Notes: generated by a model not told the origin, from the sequence alone. A stretch of DNA of 64,000 nt from CAJXZP01 sp041563475 (GCA_041563475.1 JBFFMY010000003.1:45194-109193), one strand, 5' to 3'. Positions 1-9,034 are shown, counted from the first letter of the stretch. A program made the numbers and translations.

Positions 1-115
1 ACTTCAAATAACCTCCTTGAAAAAGGAATGCAAATGTAGAAAAGAATTGCTTTTCTCCAAACTCATTTGAAAACTTTTTCAACAAAGTTTTTTCCCAAGG
101 AAATTTGACCTAAAA

Positions 116-415
116 TCAATGATCCTTTAAGCGCTCTTTTAGCCTCTTCACTTGCCTTCTTAAGGCGGCTATAGCCTCGTCAGCAGACTCCTCAAAGGAG
201 CTTGAACGTTTGCTCGCGAAAAGGTCATTGCCAGGTACAATTAATTTTATTTCAACCAACTTATTATCGCGAGAATCTGATTTTTCTAATCTAAGAAACA
301 CTTCTCCGGAAACAATTTTGTCAAAAAATTGGTCAAGTTTATCGGCTTTATCCTGAATTAAGTCTAATAATTTTTGATCCGCATCAAAATGAATGGACTG
401 AATATTTAATTTCAT
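116..415 (-). CDS. hpf: Ribosome hibernation-promoting factor, short HPF/RaiA family
   Basis: This 99-residue protein matches the short HPF/YfiA family, which binds the small ribosomal subunit at the mRNA/tRNA channel and inactivates ribosomes in stationary phase. It opens with the family's first beta strand (MKLNIQSIHFDAD), followed by a helix rich in K and D, and ends in a basic helix (RRQVKRLKERLK). There is no C-terminal dimerisation domain, so it is the short form. It lies 70 bases downstream of xerC on the same strand and probably shares the rpsU-xerC transcript. Family assignment is from sequence; the role is family knowledge. Confidence 0.9.
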   Translation of the reverse strand: MKLNIQSIHFDADQKLLDLIQDKADKLDQFFDKIVSGEVFLRLEKSDSRDNKLVEIKLIVPGNDLFASKRSSSFEESADEAIAALRRQVKRLKERLKDH

Positions 416-485
416 CTTTAGATTTTATTTTAGTTTTAATTATTAGCATTTTTTTTCATGCTAAAAGAAAGTATCAATAAATTAA

Positions 486-1367
486 TTATGCTCTTGGGTG
501 AGCTTGATTATATATGGATTTTAATTTCTCAAATGAATTATGTGTATAAACCTGAGTTGCCGATAAATTAGCATGACCTAATAGTTCTTTAATCGAATTT
601 AAATCTGCGCCATTATTTAACATATGCGTTGCAAAGGTATGTCTTAAAATGTGAGGACTCTTTTTGTTGTTCGAAGAAATTAAACTCAAGTACTTATTTA
701 CCACATTATAAACCAGTTTTGGGTAAACAGACTTGCCTTTTTTGGTAATGAATAATGAATCTACGACTGAAGGTATCTCATTTCGGAATTGAATATACTT
801 TTTTATTAATTCTTGCAATTCCTCATTAAGCGGAATAATTCTTTGTTTATTTCTTTTACCCGTAACTCTCACCAAATTATTTTGGTAATCCACATCATTT
901 AATTGAATACCAATCAATTCAGAAAGTCGAATACCTGTTTGATAAAACATTTCCAAAATTAATTGATCCCGAACTCCGTCAAAATCAGCAGTAAAAAAAT
1001 CTTGAAGAAGGAGCTTGTTCATGGATTGCTGATCCACAAACTCTGGAAGTCTTTTAGATAATTTAGGTGAAACAACCTTTAAGGTCGGATTTATATCCAC
1101 ACGCTTGGTTAATAACAAAAACCTGTAATACGTTTTCAGGGTAGATAATTTACGATTCACAGAATTATTGGAAAGCTTTTGAACATCCAGTAATTCAACC
1201 AACCAACCGCGAATAGTTTTGTGATTTATTTTACGTAAATCACTATGTCCAAAGGCGCGCAACACATAATCAAGAAAACTTTCCAAATCTGTAGAATAGG
1301 CTACAACCGTATGCGCAGAAAACCTTTTTTCAGATTCCAAGTACTTTTGAAATTCTTGAATAAACAT
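486..1367 (-). CDS. xerC: Tyrosine recombinase XerC/XerD family
   Basis: This 293-residue tyrosine recombinase has an N-terminal core-binding (SAM-like) domain at about residues 1-90 and a catalytic domain after that. All catalytic residues are visible: R147 (TGIRLSE), K171, H239 and R242 (HILRHTFATH), H265 (LLGHANL) and nucleophile Y274. Xer recombinases resolve chromosome dimers at dif near the terminus during division. It sits between rpsU and hpf, an order common in Bacteroidota, which argues for the housekeeping Xer rather than a phage integrase. Whether it acts as XerC, XerD or alone cannot be told here. Confidence 0.9.
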   Translation of the reverse strand: MFIQEFQKYLESEKRFSAHTVVAYSTDLESFLDYVLRAFGHSDLRKINHKTIRGWLVELLDVQKLSNNSVNRKLSTLKTYYRFLLLTKRVDINPTLKVVSPKLSKRLPEFVDQQSMNKLLLQDFFTADFDGVRDQLILEMFYQTGIRLSELIGIQLNDVDYQNNLVRVTGKRNKQRIIPLNEELQELIKKYIQFRNEIPSVVDSLFITKKGKSVYPKLVYNVVNKYLSLISSNNKKSPHILRHTFATHMLNNGADLNSIKELLGHANLSATQVYTHNSFEKLKSIYNQAHPRA

Positions 1368-1401
1368 AAGTTGCTTGAGAAATGGTGAAGTATAAAATTA
1401 A

Positions 1402-1430
1402 AAAATCCCACGACAATATCGCAGGATTTT
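1402..1430 (-). terminator. Intrinsic terminator after rpsU
   Basis: AAAATCC at 1402-1408 pairs with GGATTTT at 1424-1430, with an inner CGA/TCG pairing. On the minus strand the hairpin is followed by a T-rich run. It lies between rpsU and xerC, so it probably attenuates rather than fully separates the downstream genes. Confidence 0.7.
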
Positions 1431-1459
1431 ATCCAAAATAATATAAATAACGAAAAGAA

Positions 1460-1651
1460 TTAATCTTGGTTATTCAAATATTCTTCACGGTAAATAGCAC
1501 GCAACTTTTCTTCACGTTTTCTTACCGTTGGTTTCATGTATTTTTTTCTAGCACGTAGCTCTTTCATAACACCAGTGCGCTCGAATTTCTTCTTGAATTT
1601 TTTTAGAGCTCTTTCAATTGGCTCGCCATCTTTTACAGGTACAATTAACAT
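1460..1651 (-). CDS. rpsU: 30S ribosomal protein S21
   Basis: This 63-residue, strongly basic protein starts MLIVPVKDGEPIERALKKFK, the typical bS21 N-terminus with the conserved ER-ALKKFK helix, and has a basic RKKYMKPTVRKREEK centre. S21 joins the small subunit near the mRNA exit site and the anti-Shine-Dalgarno end of 16S rRNA. In Bacteroidota that end is reported to be sequestered with help from S21, which fits the scarcity of Shine-Dalgarno sites in this window. It has its own strong promoter at 1674-1704. Confidence 0.95.
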   Translation of the reverse strand: MLIVPVKDGEPIERALKKFKKKFERTGVMKELRARKKYMKPTVRKREEKLRAIYREEYLNNQD

Positions 1652-1673
1652 GCTTGTTTCTTTTTAAGGGCGG

Positions 1674-1704
1674 CAAAGGTAACTCGTTTCTCTTCACCAC
1701 CAAA
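1674..1704 (-). promoter_or_regulatory. Bacteroidota promoter of rpsU (TTTG-N19-TACCTTTG)
   Basis: On the minus strand TTTG (1704-1701) is followed after 19 bases by TACCTTTG (1681-1674), matching the -33 and -7 elements of the Bacteroidota primary sigma factor. The start codon of rpsU is 22 bases downstream. The -33 element directly abuts the stop codon of the upstream acyl-CoA dehydrogenase gene. Confidence 0.75.
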
Positions 1705-1706
1705 TA

Positions 1707-2846
1707 TTATTTAATTATTTGTCGAGAAATTACTACTTTTTGTATTTCAGAGGTGCCTTCCCCTATTGTACATAACTTAGAGTCTCTATAAAATTTTTCC
1801 ACAGGGTAATCCTTCGTATATCCATATCCGCCAAAAATCTGAACCGCATCAGTTGAAACCTCCACAGCGATCTCGGAAGAATAATACTTGGCCATTGCCC
1901 CTTCTTTGGTGATATTCTCTCCTCTATTTTTCATATCAGCAGCATGCATTGTAAGCAAATGAGCCGCTTCAATTTTAGTTGCCATGTCGGCTAGTTTAAA
2001 AGAAATTCCTTGGAATTGAGAAATTGGCTTTCCAAATTGTTCCCGTTCTTTTGAATATTGAACAGATGCTTCGAAAGCACCCATGGCAATTCCTACACCT
2101 AAGGAAGCTATAGATATTCTTCCGCCATCCAACACTTTTAAAGCTTGCTTAAATCCATCACCAACATTCCCTAGTATTTGATCTTTATGAACTCTGCAAT
2201 CATCAAAAAATAAGGCAGTAGTTTCTGACGCACGCATACCTAACTTATTTTCCTTTTTACCTCCTTTGAAACCTGGAGTATCTTTATCAATAATAAAAGC
2301 AGTTGTTCCTTTGGACGAACCTTTTTCACCCGTTCTAACAATCACAACTGCTACATCACCTGATATACCATGGGTTATAAAGTTTTTTGATCCATTTATG
2401 ACCCAGTAATCACCATCTTGAACAGCGGTAGTATTCATTCCACCCGCATCAGAACCGGTTCCTTGTTCCGTTAAACCCCATGCTCCAATAAATTCTGCAG
2501 TAGCTAATTTGGGCAAATACTTGTTTTTTTGGACTTCGTTACCAAATTGTAATATATGGCCTGTACATAACGAATTATGTGCCGCCATTGACAAACCAAT
2601 AGACCCATCCACTTTAGAAAGTTCTTCAATGGCCGTAACGTATTCTTGATAACCAAATCCTGAACCTCCATACTCTGCAGGCACAAGCACTCCCATCAAA
2701 CCTAAATATCCCATTTTTTTAAACAGTTCCACAGGAAAGGTTTGTGCTTCATCCCATTTCATAATATTTGGACGGATTTCCTTTTCAGCAAAATCACGTA
2801 CCATATGCGAAATCATTTTTTGATTTTCGGTTTGTTCGAAATTCAT
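1707..2846 (-). CDS. Acyl-CoA dehydrogenase
   Basis: This 379-residue flavoprotein has the usual three-part ACAD fold: helical N-terminus (1-115), beta middle domain (WGLTEQGTGSDAGG, about 123-135) and helical C-terminus. The catalytic base is visible near the end in IGEGTSEIQ, and the FAD/tetramer signature IFGGYGYTKDYPVEKFYRD is intact. It catalyses FAD-dependent alpha,beta-desaturation of acyl-CoA and passes electrons to ETF in fatty or branched-chain acid breakdown. Chain length cannot be set from sequence; the short/branched-chain group is the nearest general match. No other beta-oxidation gene lies beside it. Confidence 0.9.
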   Translation of the reverse strand: MNFEQTENQKMISHMVRDFAEKEIRPNIMKWDEAQTFPVELFKKMGYLGLMGVLVPAEYGGSGFGYQEYVTAIEELSKVDGSIGLSMAAHNSLCTGHILQFGNEVQKNKYLPKLATAEFIGAWGLTEQGTGSDAGGMNTTAVQDGDYWVINGSKNFITHGISGDVAVVIVRTGEKGSSKGTTAFIIDKDTPGFKGGKKENKLGMRASETTALFFDDCRVHKDQILGNVGDGFKQALKVLDGGRISIASLGVGIAMGAFEASVQYSKEREQFGKPISQFQGISFKLADMATKIEAAHLLTMHAADMKNRGENITKEGAMAKYYSSEIAVEVSTDAVQIFGGYGYTKDYPVEKFYRDSKLCTIGEGTSEIQKVVISRQIIK

Positions 2847-2871
2847 ATATTCTAGAAATTTATGTTGATGT

Positions 2872-3822
2872 CTACAATTCTAAGTAGGCTACAAGTTTAC
2901 TATATAATTCTTCAGTTAGCAAGCCATATTTAACAAGGTCGGAAATAGATGTGAATTTATGTTCAAATTGGCGATGTTCTTGGATGTTTTTTGCCATATT
3001 CCACGTTATATAGGGGTGTCGAACCAATACGGATGCATCATCACTGTTAATATTTAACTTTCGTATTAATGTAGTATCAATGGTTAAAAATGGTTCTATT
3101 TTTTGAACCGTTTCCTCTCTCATACGCTCAATTTCATATAGTTGGCTTATGGAAACAAAACCTCCCAATTTGTCTCTGTAATATATTATTTGTCGCGCAT
3201 AATAGCTTCCAATTCCGCGCAATTTTATGAGTTGGGTAGTATCGGCAGAATTTAATTCTATAATTACGTTCTGACCGGTCGTATTCTTTTTTTGAATATA
3301 ACTTTTTTCAACTTTATTTTTTGTTCCTAGACTATCTGGAAGCAATAAAAAGGCATGCATTTCCGTATAAACTTCTTCAGAAACAACATACATTTTTGAT
3401 ACATCAGATTTTATCCTAAAAACACCCCCCTTACTCAAGTAATTTGAAATGGTTTGTATTTGTTTAGTTGACAACCCAAAGGCTAACCAATCTTCAACTC
3501 GGGCATCATTTGGATTAAATTTATGCGGAGTTCTCAATTCCTTTTTACTCCCCTTTTTTAAAGCTGATTTGTAATTTTTATTATTGTAATGCTCTTTTTT
3601 CTTAGTCGCATTTTTAATGGAGTCCTCTCGAATTTGAGCATACAAAAAATCCAATTTCGAGGTATCAAAATTCTTTTGGGAATGAATCATAAATGGCACT
3701 ATCTGTTGAAATAGTACAACCAAAAAAATTAAAAAACACAACACAAAAATTCCATTTCGTTCACGTTTATTAAAACTAAAAAGGTCTTTCCAGCTTTCTT
3801 CCATAGGGTTATTTAAAAGCAT
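2872..3822 (-). CDS. Membrane-anchored helix-hairpin-helix (ComEA-like) protein
   Basis: This 316-residue protein has one transmembrane helix at about residues 23-43, a charged linker, and repeated helix-hairpin-helix motifs in the C-terminal half, the clearest being IELNSADTTQLIKLRGIG followed by YRDKLGGFVSISQLYEI. ComEA-type HhH domains bind double-stranded DNA at the cell surface for uptake, but in Bacteroidota such anchored proteins occur widely and their role is untested. An alternative start at Met7 (3804) fits the conserved FSFNKRERNG beginning better. It is followed by the acyl-CoA dehydrogenase 25 bases downstream. Confidence 0.75.
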   Translation of the reverse strand: MLLNNPMEESWKDLFSFNKRERNGIFVLCFLIFLVVLFQQIVPFMIHSQKNFDTSKLDFLYAQIREDSIKNATKKKEHYNNKNYKSALKKGSKKELRTPHKFNPNDARVEDWLAFGLSTKQIQTISNYLSKGGVFRIKSDVSKMYVVSEEVYTEMHAFLLLPDSLGTKNKVEKSYIQKKNTTGQNVIIELNSADTTQLIKLRGIGSYYARQIIYYRDKLGGFVSISQLYEIERMREETVQKIEPFLTIDTTLIRKLNINSDDASVLVRHPYITWNMAKNIQEHRQFEHKFTSISDLVKYGLLTEELYSKLVAYLEL

Positions 3823-3901
3823 TATAAAAACTGAATTAGGGTTTCAGTTAATTGGTGTTGCGAGTTAGTACATTAATTTTTACAGTCCACAATATACTTA
3901 A

Positions 3902-3933
3902 TTTCAACTAAAATTAGCGCATATTAGTTGAAA
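3902..3933. other. Inverted repeat, possible terminator or operator
   Basis: TTTCAACTAA (3902-3911) and TTAGTTGAAA (3924-3933) form a perfect 10-base stem with a 12-base loop in the 149-base gap between the AGCS symporter and the HhH gene, both on the minus strand. No clear poly-T tail follows, so it could be a weak terminator of the symporter gene or a protein-binding site upstream of the HhH gene. Confidence 0.4.
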
Positions 3934-3971
3934 GAATAGGACTCAAAAAGTATGCTTATTTATTGGGAGGT

Positions 3972-5477
3972 TTATTTAAACTGTTTAATCACACCTGTTT
4001 TAACTCTATGCATATAATCCCTAAGGTCCTCTCGAACTTCAGATGACATAATCAGTAATCCAATAATATTTGGGAAAGCCATGGCTAAAATCATCATATC
4101 AGAAAAATCGAGAACCGCATTTAATGATGACGAACTTCCGATAACGATAAAAACTAGAAATAATAATTTATATGAATTCTCAACCATTTTGGTTTCCCCA
4201 AAAAGGTACGCCCATGCTTTTAACCCATAGTATGACCAAGAAATCATGGTAGAAAAAGCAAATAGGAAAACAGCTACTGCAAGAACCTTTGGAAACCACG
4301 TAAATGCCGTTCCAAATGCTTTAGAGGTAAGTTGTGCTCCTTCCAATCCTTCCACTTCATATTGACCCGTAATAATAATAACTAAAGCAGTCATCGTACA
4401 GATAACAACAGTATCTACAAAGGGTTCTAAAAGAGCAACAAAACCTTCACTAACTGGTTCATTGGTTTTTACCGCTGAATGCGCAATAGCCGCAGAACCA
4501 ACCCCTGCTTCATTTGAAAAGGATGCGCGTTGAAATCCAGTAATTAAAACACCAACAAACCCACCTCCAATTGCACCAGGAGTAAAGGCTCCTTTTAAAA
4601 TTAATCCAAAAGCATGACCAATATTATCATAGTTCATCCCTAAAATCACGAGTGCAGAAACAACGTATAGCACAGCCATAAACGGAACTATTTTTTCGGT
4701 GACTCTAGCAATGGACTTAATACCTCCAATAATCACTACTCCCACCATAATAGCTAACCCCACTCCAAACATGAAAGCATGGTTTTGTAAAATTGGAATT
4801 TGACCTGCAACTTGAACAAATGCTTGATTCGCTTGAAACATATTCCCCCCGCCAAAAGATGCAAGAACCGCTAAAATTGCAAAGAAAATAGCAAGCCCTT
4901 TTCCAAGAAGAACTAAGTTTCTTTTAGACAATCCTTTACTCAAATAATACATTGGCCCTCCAGAAACTTCACCGTCATCATGAATATCTCGGTATTTTAC
5001 TCCAAGCGTACATTCAGTAAATTTTGTTGACATTCCTAAAATCCCTGCAATAATCATCCAAAAAGTCGCGCCTGGCCCTCCAATAGTGATGGCCACAGCA
5101 ACACTCGCAATATTACCTAAGCCAACAGTTGCGGACAACGCGGTAGTCAAGGCTTGAAAATGTGATACTTGACCTTTATCATCAGGGTCGTCAAATTTCC
5201 CTTGAATTAATTGAATGGCATGTGCAAACCCTCTGAAATTAATGAAATTCATTTTTAGGGTAAAAAATACCGCACCAAAAACTAGCCATATAACGATAAA
5301 AGGAATATCTGTTCCGAAATCTAATCCTACAAGTTTAAAAGGATCGACAAAAAAAACGGATCCTAAAACAGCCACTACGGGTTCAAAAAAATCATTTATT
5401 TTTTCACTTATTGGACTTGCTGTAACATGCGAAATACTCGCAAATAAAAGAAAGAATATGGAAAGGAATTTTTTCAT
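3972..5477 (-). CDS. Sodium:alanine/glycine symporter, AGCS family
   Basis: This 501-residue protein has a signal-like N-terminus and about ten to eleven hydrophobic segments. It carries AGCS hallmarks: the TALSATVGLGNIASVAVAI segment, the GGPGATFWMI segment, FTECTLGVKYRD, and GFQRASFSNEAGVGSAAIAHS in the middle. AGCS carriers import alanine, glycine or related amino acids with Na+. Length is slightly above the usual 450-490, because the N-terminus carries an added hydrophobic leader, as often seen in Bacteroidota. It stands alone, with a promoter-like TATATTTG at 5502-5495. Confidence 0.9.
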   Translation of the reverse strand: MKKFLSIFFLLFASISHVTASPISEKINDFFEPVVAVLGSVFFVDPFKLVGLDFGTDIPFIVIWLVFGAVFFTLKMNFINFRGFAHAIQLIQGKFDDPDDKGQVSHFQALTTALSATVGLGNIASVAVAITIGGPGATFWMIIAGILGMSTKFTECTLGVKYRDIHDDGEVSGGPMYYLSKGLSKRNLVLLGKGLAIFFAILAVLASFGGGNMFQANQAFVQVAGQIPILQNHAFMFGVGLAIMVGVVIIGGIKSIARVTEKIVPFMAVLYVVSALVILGMNYDNIGHAFGLILKGAFTPGAIGGGFVGVLITGFQRASFSNEAGVGSAAIAHSAVKTNEPVSEGFVALLEPFVDTVVICTMTALVIIITGQYEVEGLEGAQLTSKAFGTAFTWFPKVLAVAVFLFAFSTMISWSYYGLKAWAYLFGETKMVENSYKLLFLVFIVIGSSSSLNAVLDFSDMMILAMAFPNIIGLLIMSSEVREDLRDYMHRVKTGVIKQFK

Positions 5478-5494
5478 TGATGTAATAATTTCAC

Positions 5495-5502
5495 CAAATA
5501 TA
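5495..5502 (-). promoter_or_regulatory. TATATTTG -7 element upstream of the AGCS symporter
   Basis: On the minus strand TATATTTG matches the Bacteroidota -7 consensus TANNTTTG and ends 17 bases before the start codon. No convincing TTG is found 19-20 bases further upstream, so support is moderate. Confidence 0.5.
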
Positions 5503-5537
5503 ATTATCTCAATCCAAGTTTTAGTCTTGGGCCAGAT

Positions 5538-6461
5538 TTATTCCATATTTTGACTCTGATTCACCTGTTCAAGAGCTCTTTCGATTCCTTCATGTGTTGA
5601 AAGTGGAGTGAATTCAAAATCTTTGATTATTTTGAAATTGTCAAAACAAGAATTTAAAGGTCTCAAATTAGCATTTACTACATTTTTTGAACTACTCTCA
5701 TTTACTAAACCCATCGGTATTTTGCTGATTTTTGCAATTTGAACAACAAAATCATAGACCGACAGGCGCGTAGAACCGCCAATATTATACGCGCCAGAAG
5801 CATTTTTATTTATAATGGAAACAATTAATTGGATCACATCATCTACAAAGGTTGGCGTTCTGAATTGGTCATTAACTACACGAATTGGAACATCATTCTT
5901 CATGGATTGGTATGCCCAGTAAAAAATATTATTTCTTCGTGCAGAAGGAGAAAATCCATACACCAAAACTGGTCGTATTATGGCGTAATTTTTAGATTCA
6001 GTTTCTACCACTTTTTCCGCCTTCAATTTGCTTTTTCCGTATACTGATATTGGAATTGGCTTAATTTTATTGGAGTTCCATTTTTCCTTTCCATCGAATA
6101 CAAAATCAGAAGATAAAAAAATGAACTTTGCGTCTATGCCTTGGGCAGCTTCAACCAGGTTTTTGGTCCCTTCAACATTTATTTTAGAACATTTTTCGGG
6201 ATACTTTTCACACTCGTCTACTTGAGAAATTGCTGCACAATGAACAATTACATCTGGCTGAGTTTGGTTAACGATAAACTTAACTGCTTCCTTGTGGCTA
6301 ATATCAATATCTTCATACTGAAATCTAGGATTACTTCCTGTTCTGCACTCACCTTTGGATATCCCAATTACATTTGCATTAGTTGCATTTATCAAAAAAC
6401 GAACTAGTGCACCTCCAATAAATCCATTAGAACCCGTAATCAAAATTTTCTTAGGAACCAC
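5538..6461 (-). CDS. NAD(P)-dependent sugar reductase/epimerase, RmlD-like SDR
   Basis: This 307-residue extended SDR has the Rossmann motif ITGSNGFIGGAL at residues 7-18, DVIVHCAAISQVDECE typical of the RmlD/dTDP-4-dehydrorhamnose reductase branch, and the active-site YGKSK (Tyr-x-x-x-Lys). The substrate is probably a nucleotide sugar. It starts at GTG, whose first base overlaps the TAG stop of the K+ channel gene, so it is the last gene of a tightly packed run. No sugar-synthesis partners are adjacent, so pathway assignment is not possible. Confidence 0.8.
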   Translation of the reverse strand: MVPKKILITGSNGFIGGALVRFLINATNANVIGISKGECRTGSNPRFQYEDIDISHKEAVKFIVNQTQPDVIVHCAAISQVDECEKYPEKCSKINVEGTKNLVEAAQGIDAKFIFLSSDFVFDGKEKWNSNKIKPIPISVYGKSKLKAEKVVETESKNYAIIRPVLVYGFSPSARRNNIFYWAYQSMKNDVPIRVVNDQFRTPTFVDDVIQLIVSIINKNASGAYNIGGSTRLSVYDFVVQIAKISKIPMGLVNESSSKNVVNANLRPLNSCFDNFKIIKDFEFTPLSTHEGIERALEQVNQSQNME

Positions 6462-7477
6462 TATATCTGCAACAAGGTATTGATTTGGCGGATTTGATTT
6501 TTTGTACCTAAAACGAAAATTTTACATCCTGGAATAATTTCAATATTTCTACGAGGATTCACTACATATTGCCCATCAGGAGTCCTAAAACCAACTATCA
6601 GCGCACCAGAATCGTAACTTTCATCCAATAAACTTAATGGCTTATTATGAAATTTGGTTGGAATATGTTTGAAGTCAATTTCTTCTAGGTTTACTTCATT
6701 CGAGCCCATAACTGAAATGTGATCCAAAAACTCATAAACATTCGGAGTAACAACCAAAGAAGCCATATGTGCTCCCCCTACCTTATCTGGCATAATCACA
6801 TTGTCACTTCCGGCTATTCTAAGTTTATGTTCAGAGGTATCTTCTGAAGCACGACTAATAATCTGAAGGGTCTTATTCAATTCTCTTGCAGTCAAAACAA
6901 CAAATACATTTGCCGCATCATTGGGAAGGGTGGAAATAATAGATGTTGCACGCAATATACCGGCTTTTATAAGGGTTTTTTCTGAAGTAGCATCTCCATA
7001 AATATGCAACAAATTAGCCTCTTTTAATCTCTCAATTCTTTTCTCATCATTTTCAATAACCACGCATTCTTTACCGTAACCAATGAGGGTTTTAACAGAT
7101 TGAGCTCCATTTCTACCGTAACCACAAACTATAACATGGTCAGTTATTCTATCTATATATGCATCCAATTTGTAGTTCTTTAAATAATTCTGTAAATCTC
7201 CATTAACAATATATCTGGTAATATAACTAACGGTATAAGCAAAGATACCAAAGCTAAAAATAATCAAAAAGGCCGTAAATATTCTTCCTTCATCTGAAAG
7301 TGGATGAACCTCTTGAAACCCAACAGTTGCCACTGTAATAATGGTCATGTAAAAGGCATCAACTAATCTATATCCCTCAATTACGATGTACCCCAATACT
7401 CCGATTACAATAACCATCGTAAGGAGAAACACGGAGAAATATAACTCCTTAAAATATTTAAACGCCCGCAGTAACAC
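6461..7477 (-). CDS. Potassium channel with RCK (TrkA-N/TrkA-C) domain
   Basis: This 338-residue protein has two transmembrane helices (about 12-32 and 64-90) around a pore loop, then an NAD-binding RCK domain (VIVCGYGRNG, G119/G121/G124) and a C-terminal TrkA-C domain (about 250-338). This is the architecture of MthK-type ligand-gated K+ channels of the inner membrane. The filter reads T51-V52-G53-F54-Q55-E56 rather than TVGYGD: the last glycine is glutamine. The gene begins at GTG immediately after the stop of the PspC gene and overlaps the SDR gene by one base. Confidence 0.85.
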   Translation of the reverse strand: MLLRAFKYFKELYFSVFLLTMVIVIGVLGYIVIEGYRLVDAFYMTIITVATVGFQEVHPLSDEGRIFTAFLIIFSFGIFAYTVSYITRYIVNGDLQNYLKNYKLDAYIDRITDHVIVCGYGRNGAQSVKTLIGYGKECVVIENDEKRIERLKEANLLHIYGDATSEKTLIKAGILRATSIISTLPNDAANVFVVLTARELNKTLQIISRASEDTSEHKLRIAGSDNVIMPDKVGGAHMASLVVTPNVYEFLDHISVMGSNEVNLEEIDFKHIPTKFHNKPLSLLDESYDSGALIVGFRTPDGQYVVNPRRNIEIIPGCKIFVLGTKNQIRQINTLLQI

Positions 7478-7699
7478 CTAAAGTTCCCAAATTGTAGTCC
7501 TTTTCGCTTTGAACCAATATTTATTTTTAAGGATAAAGGCCATTATTAAATAAATAACCAAGGGCGAGCCTAACGTTAGAAACGAAAGGTAAATGAAGTA
7601 AACTCGTATACTATTGGTTTTTACATTTAATCGATCGCCCCACCAGGCACAAACTCCAAAGGCTTTTTGTTCGAAATAATATTTTATTTGTTCTATCAT
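7478..7699 (-). CDS. PspC-domain membrane protein
   Basis: This 73-residue protein has the PspC pattern: FGVCAWWGDRLNVKTNSIRV followed by a hydrophobic pair of helices (about residues 33-58) and a basic tail. PspC domains occur in phage-shock membrane stress systems, but stand-alone copies in Bacteroidota have no proven function. It lies two bases after the DUF2851 gene and directly abuts the K+ channel gene, so it is probably co-translated with them and may relate to membrane stress or ion balance. Confidence 0.75.
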   Translation of the reverse strand: MIEQIKYYFEQKAFGVCAWWGDRLNVKTNSIRVYFIYLSFLTLGSPLVIYLIMAFILKNKYWFKAKRTTIWEL

Positions 7700-7701
7700 A
7701 A

Positions 7702-8973
7702 TTAGTTATTCAATATTTGAGAACCAATGCCACAATTTAAACAATTCTTTGGTTTACAAAAAGTATTTGTAAGCTCAATTAAGGATTGAGTATCAGCCGC
7801 ATTTTTGGCCGAAATATTGTTGTTTTTCCATTTTGTAACCACCGAATTTGATTCAGCGGGCAAAGTATCAAGCAAATGCAAAGCTACATTTTGATATTTA
7901 CTATTCCCAATGCTTTTACCATATAAAAATTGCATCGGTACAACAGTATTTATTAAAATATTGGTAATCGAATTATCCCCTATTTTTTTTTGGTAATCTT
8001 TTGATCCGGATGAGAATGAATAATGCGTGTTCCAAAAGCTTGAAGCGGAGATATTTAGAAATTTTGTGCTTGAATTTTTTCCGAAATCTCTTACCAAAAC
8101 ATGAAACAAATCTCCAAACTTAAAAATCAATTGGGCAAGCTGAGCAAGTCTTAAGGTCGGGAAGTTTATAGGACGAACCCCTCCAAATTTCCAAATACTT
8201 GAATCAAGGGATGTAAAGCCATATTTGCTCTTTTGATAGGCGAATTCATCCTTCAATTGGGTGAAATAAACATCGTCATTTATTTCATTTATCAGTCCAG
8301 AAACACCAAACAAAATACTTTCAATGATGTGTAAATTATTTCGATGTTTCAGAAGAATCTTTATATCTATACTTTCGCATACCAATTGCATTGGCAAAGC
8401 ATTGGTTTTAAACCCAAGGTTTTTACCCAACAAAATAAAAAAAGTTTGAGACCAATCTCCTTTTTGTTTTTTACAAACCTCAGAAATAAAAATAGTTTTG
8501 GACTCCAGCCTATTCACCACTAAGCGATTAAGCCAGGTATGCGTTCGAAATAAATCCAATTCATCCGTTAAGCCCTGACATACTAACTCATGCTTACTTA
8601 TTTCGAATTGATGAAATTTATCCAACACAGATTTTGAAACCCGACCTTTTAATTCTAAGGTTGGGATTCTAACATTATTTTGATCCAAAACCACCTTATC
8701 ATATTCCCAAACCACATGAAGAATAGTATTTTCATAGGCTTTATCCAGTTGATGTTTATGCCGAAACCAATCAGATGATTTTAAATGAATTTCTACTTGC
8801 CCTGCCCAAATGATTTGATCAATTTGTATCTTAGCATTAGAAAAATCAGGGCCAGACTCCGTGTTATGGATTCCAGAATTTAGTATTTGAAGAGATTCTC
8901 CCTTTACGGATTTGAGGTCGTTAAAATTGAAAATTTTGTATTTCCAGAGGTAATGTAAAAATTTCTCGGTCAT
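7702..8973 (-). CDS. DUF2851 family protein
   Basis: This 423-residue protein of unknown function matches the Bacteroidota DUF2851 family: it opens MTEKFLHYLWKYKIFN and contains GIHNTESGPDFSNAKIQID and WAGQVEIHLKSSDW, the conserved N-terminal block, which has a restriction-endonuclease-like look (D and E-x-H near a beta hairpin). It ends in a Cys-rich tail (FCKPKNCLNCGIG), possibly metal-binding. I chose ATG 8973 because family members begin there; an upstream TTG at 9003 is in frame. It sits between pyrF and pspC in a tight run. Confidence 0.75.
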   Translation of the reverse strand: MTEKFLHYLWKYKIFNFNDLKSVKGESLQILNSGIHNTESGPDFSNAKIQIDQIIWAGQVEIHLKSSDWFRHKHQLDKAYENTILHVVWEYDKVVLDQNNVRIPTLELKGRVSKSVLDKFHQFEISKHELVCQGLTDELDLFRTHTWLNRLVVNRLESKTIFISEVCKKQKGDWSQTFFILLGKNLGFKTNALPMQLVCESIDIKILLKHRNNLHIIESILFGVSGLINEINDDVYFTQLKDEFAYQKSKYGFTSLDSSIWKFGGVRPINFPTLRLAQLAQLIFKFGDLFHVLVRDFGKNSSTKFLNISASSFWNTHYSFSSGSKDYQKKIGDNSITNILINTVVPMQFLYGKSIGNSKYQNVALHLLDTLPAESNSVVTKWKNNNISAKNAADTQSLIELTNTFCKPKNCLNCGIGSQILNN

Positions 8974-9034
8974 GTAACTAGGGTTTGAACCTGAAAGATA
9001 CAAATTTCGAGAAAAATCTTAACTAGGATAGAAA

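Noticed and set aside
1..115. tRNA or tuf genes expected next to hpf in Bacteroidota
   Set aside because: The 115 bases hold no tRNA-like fold or coding frame; a weak AGAAAAG/CTTTTCT pairing at 38-56 is too poor to call a terminator. The rest lies outside the window.
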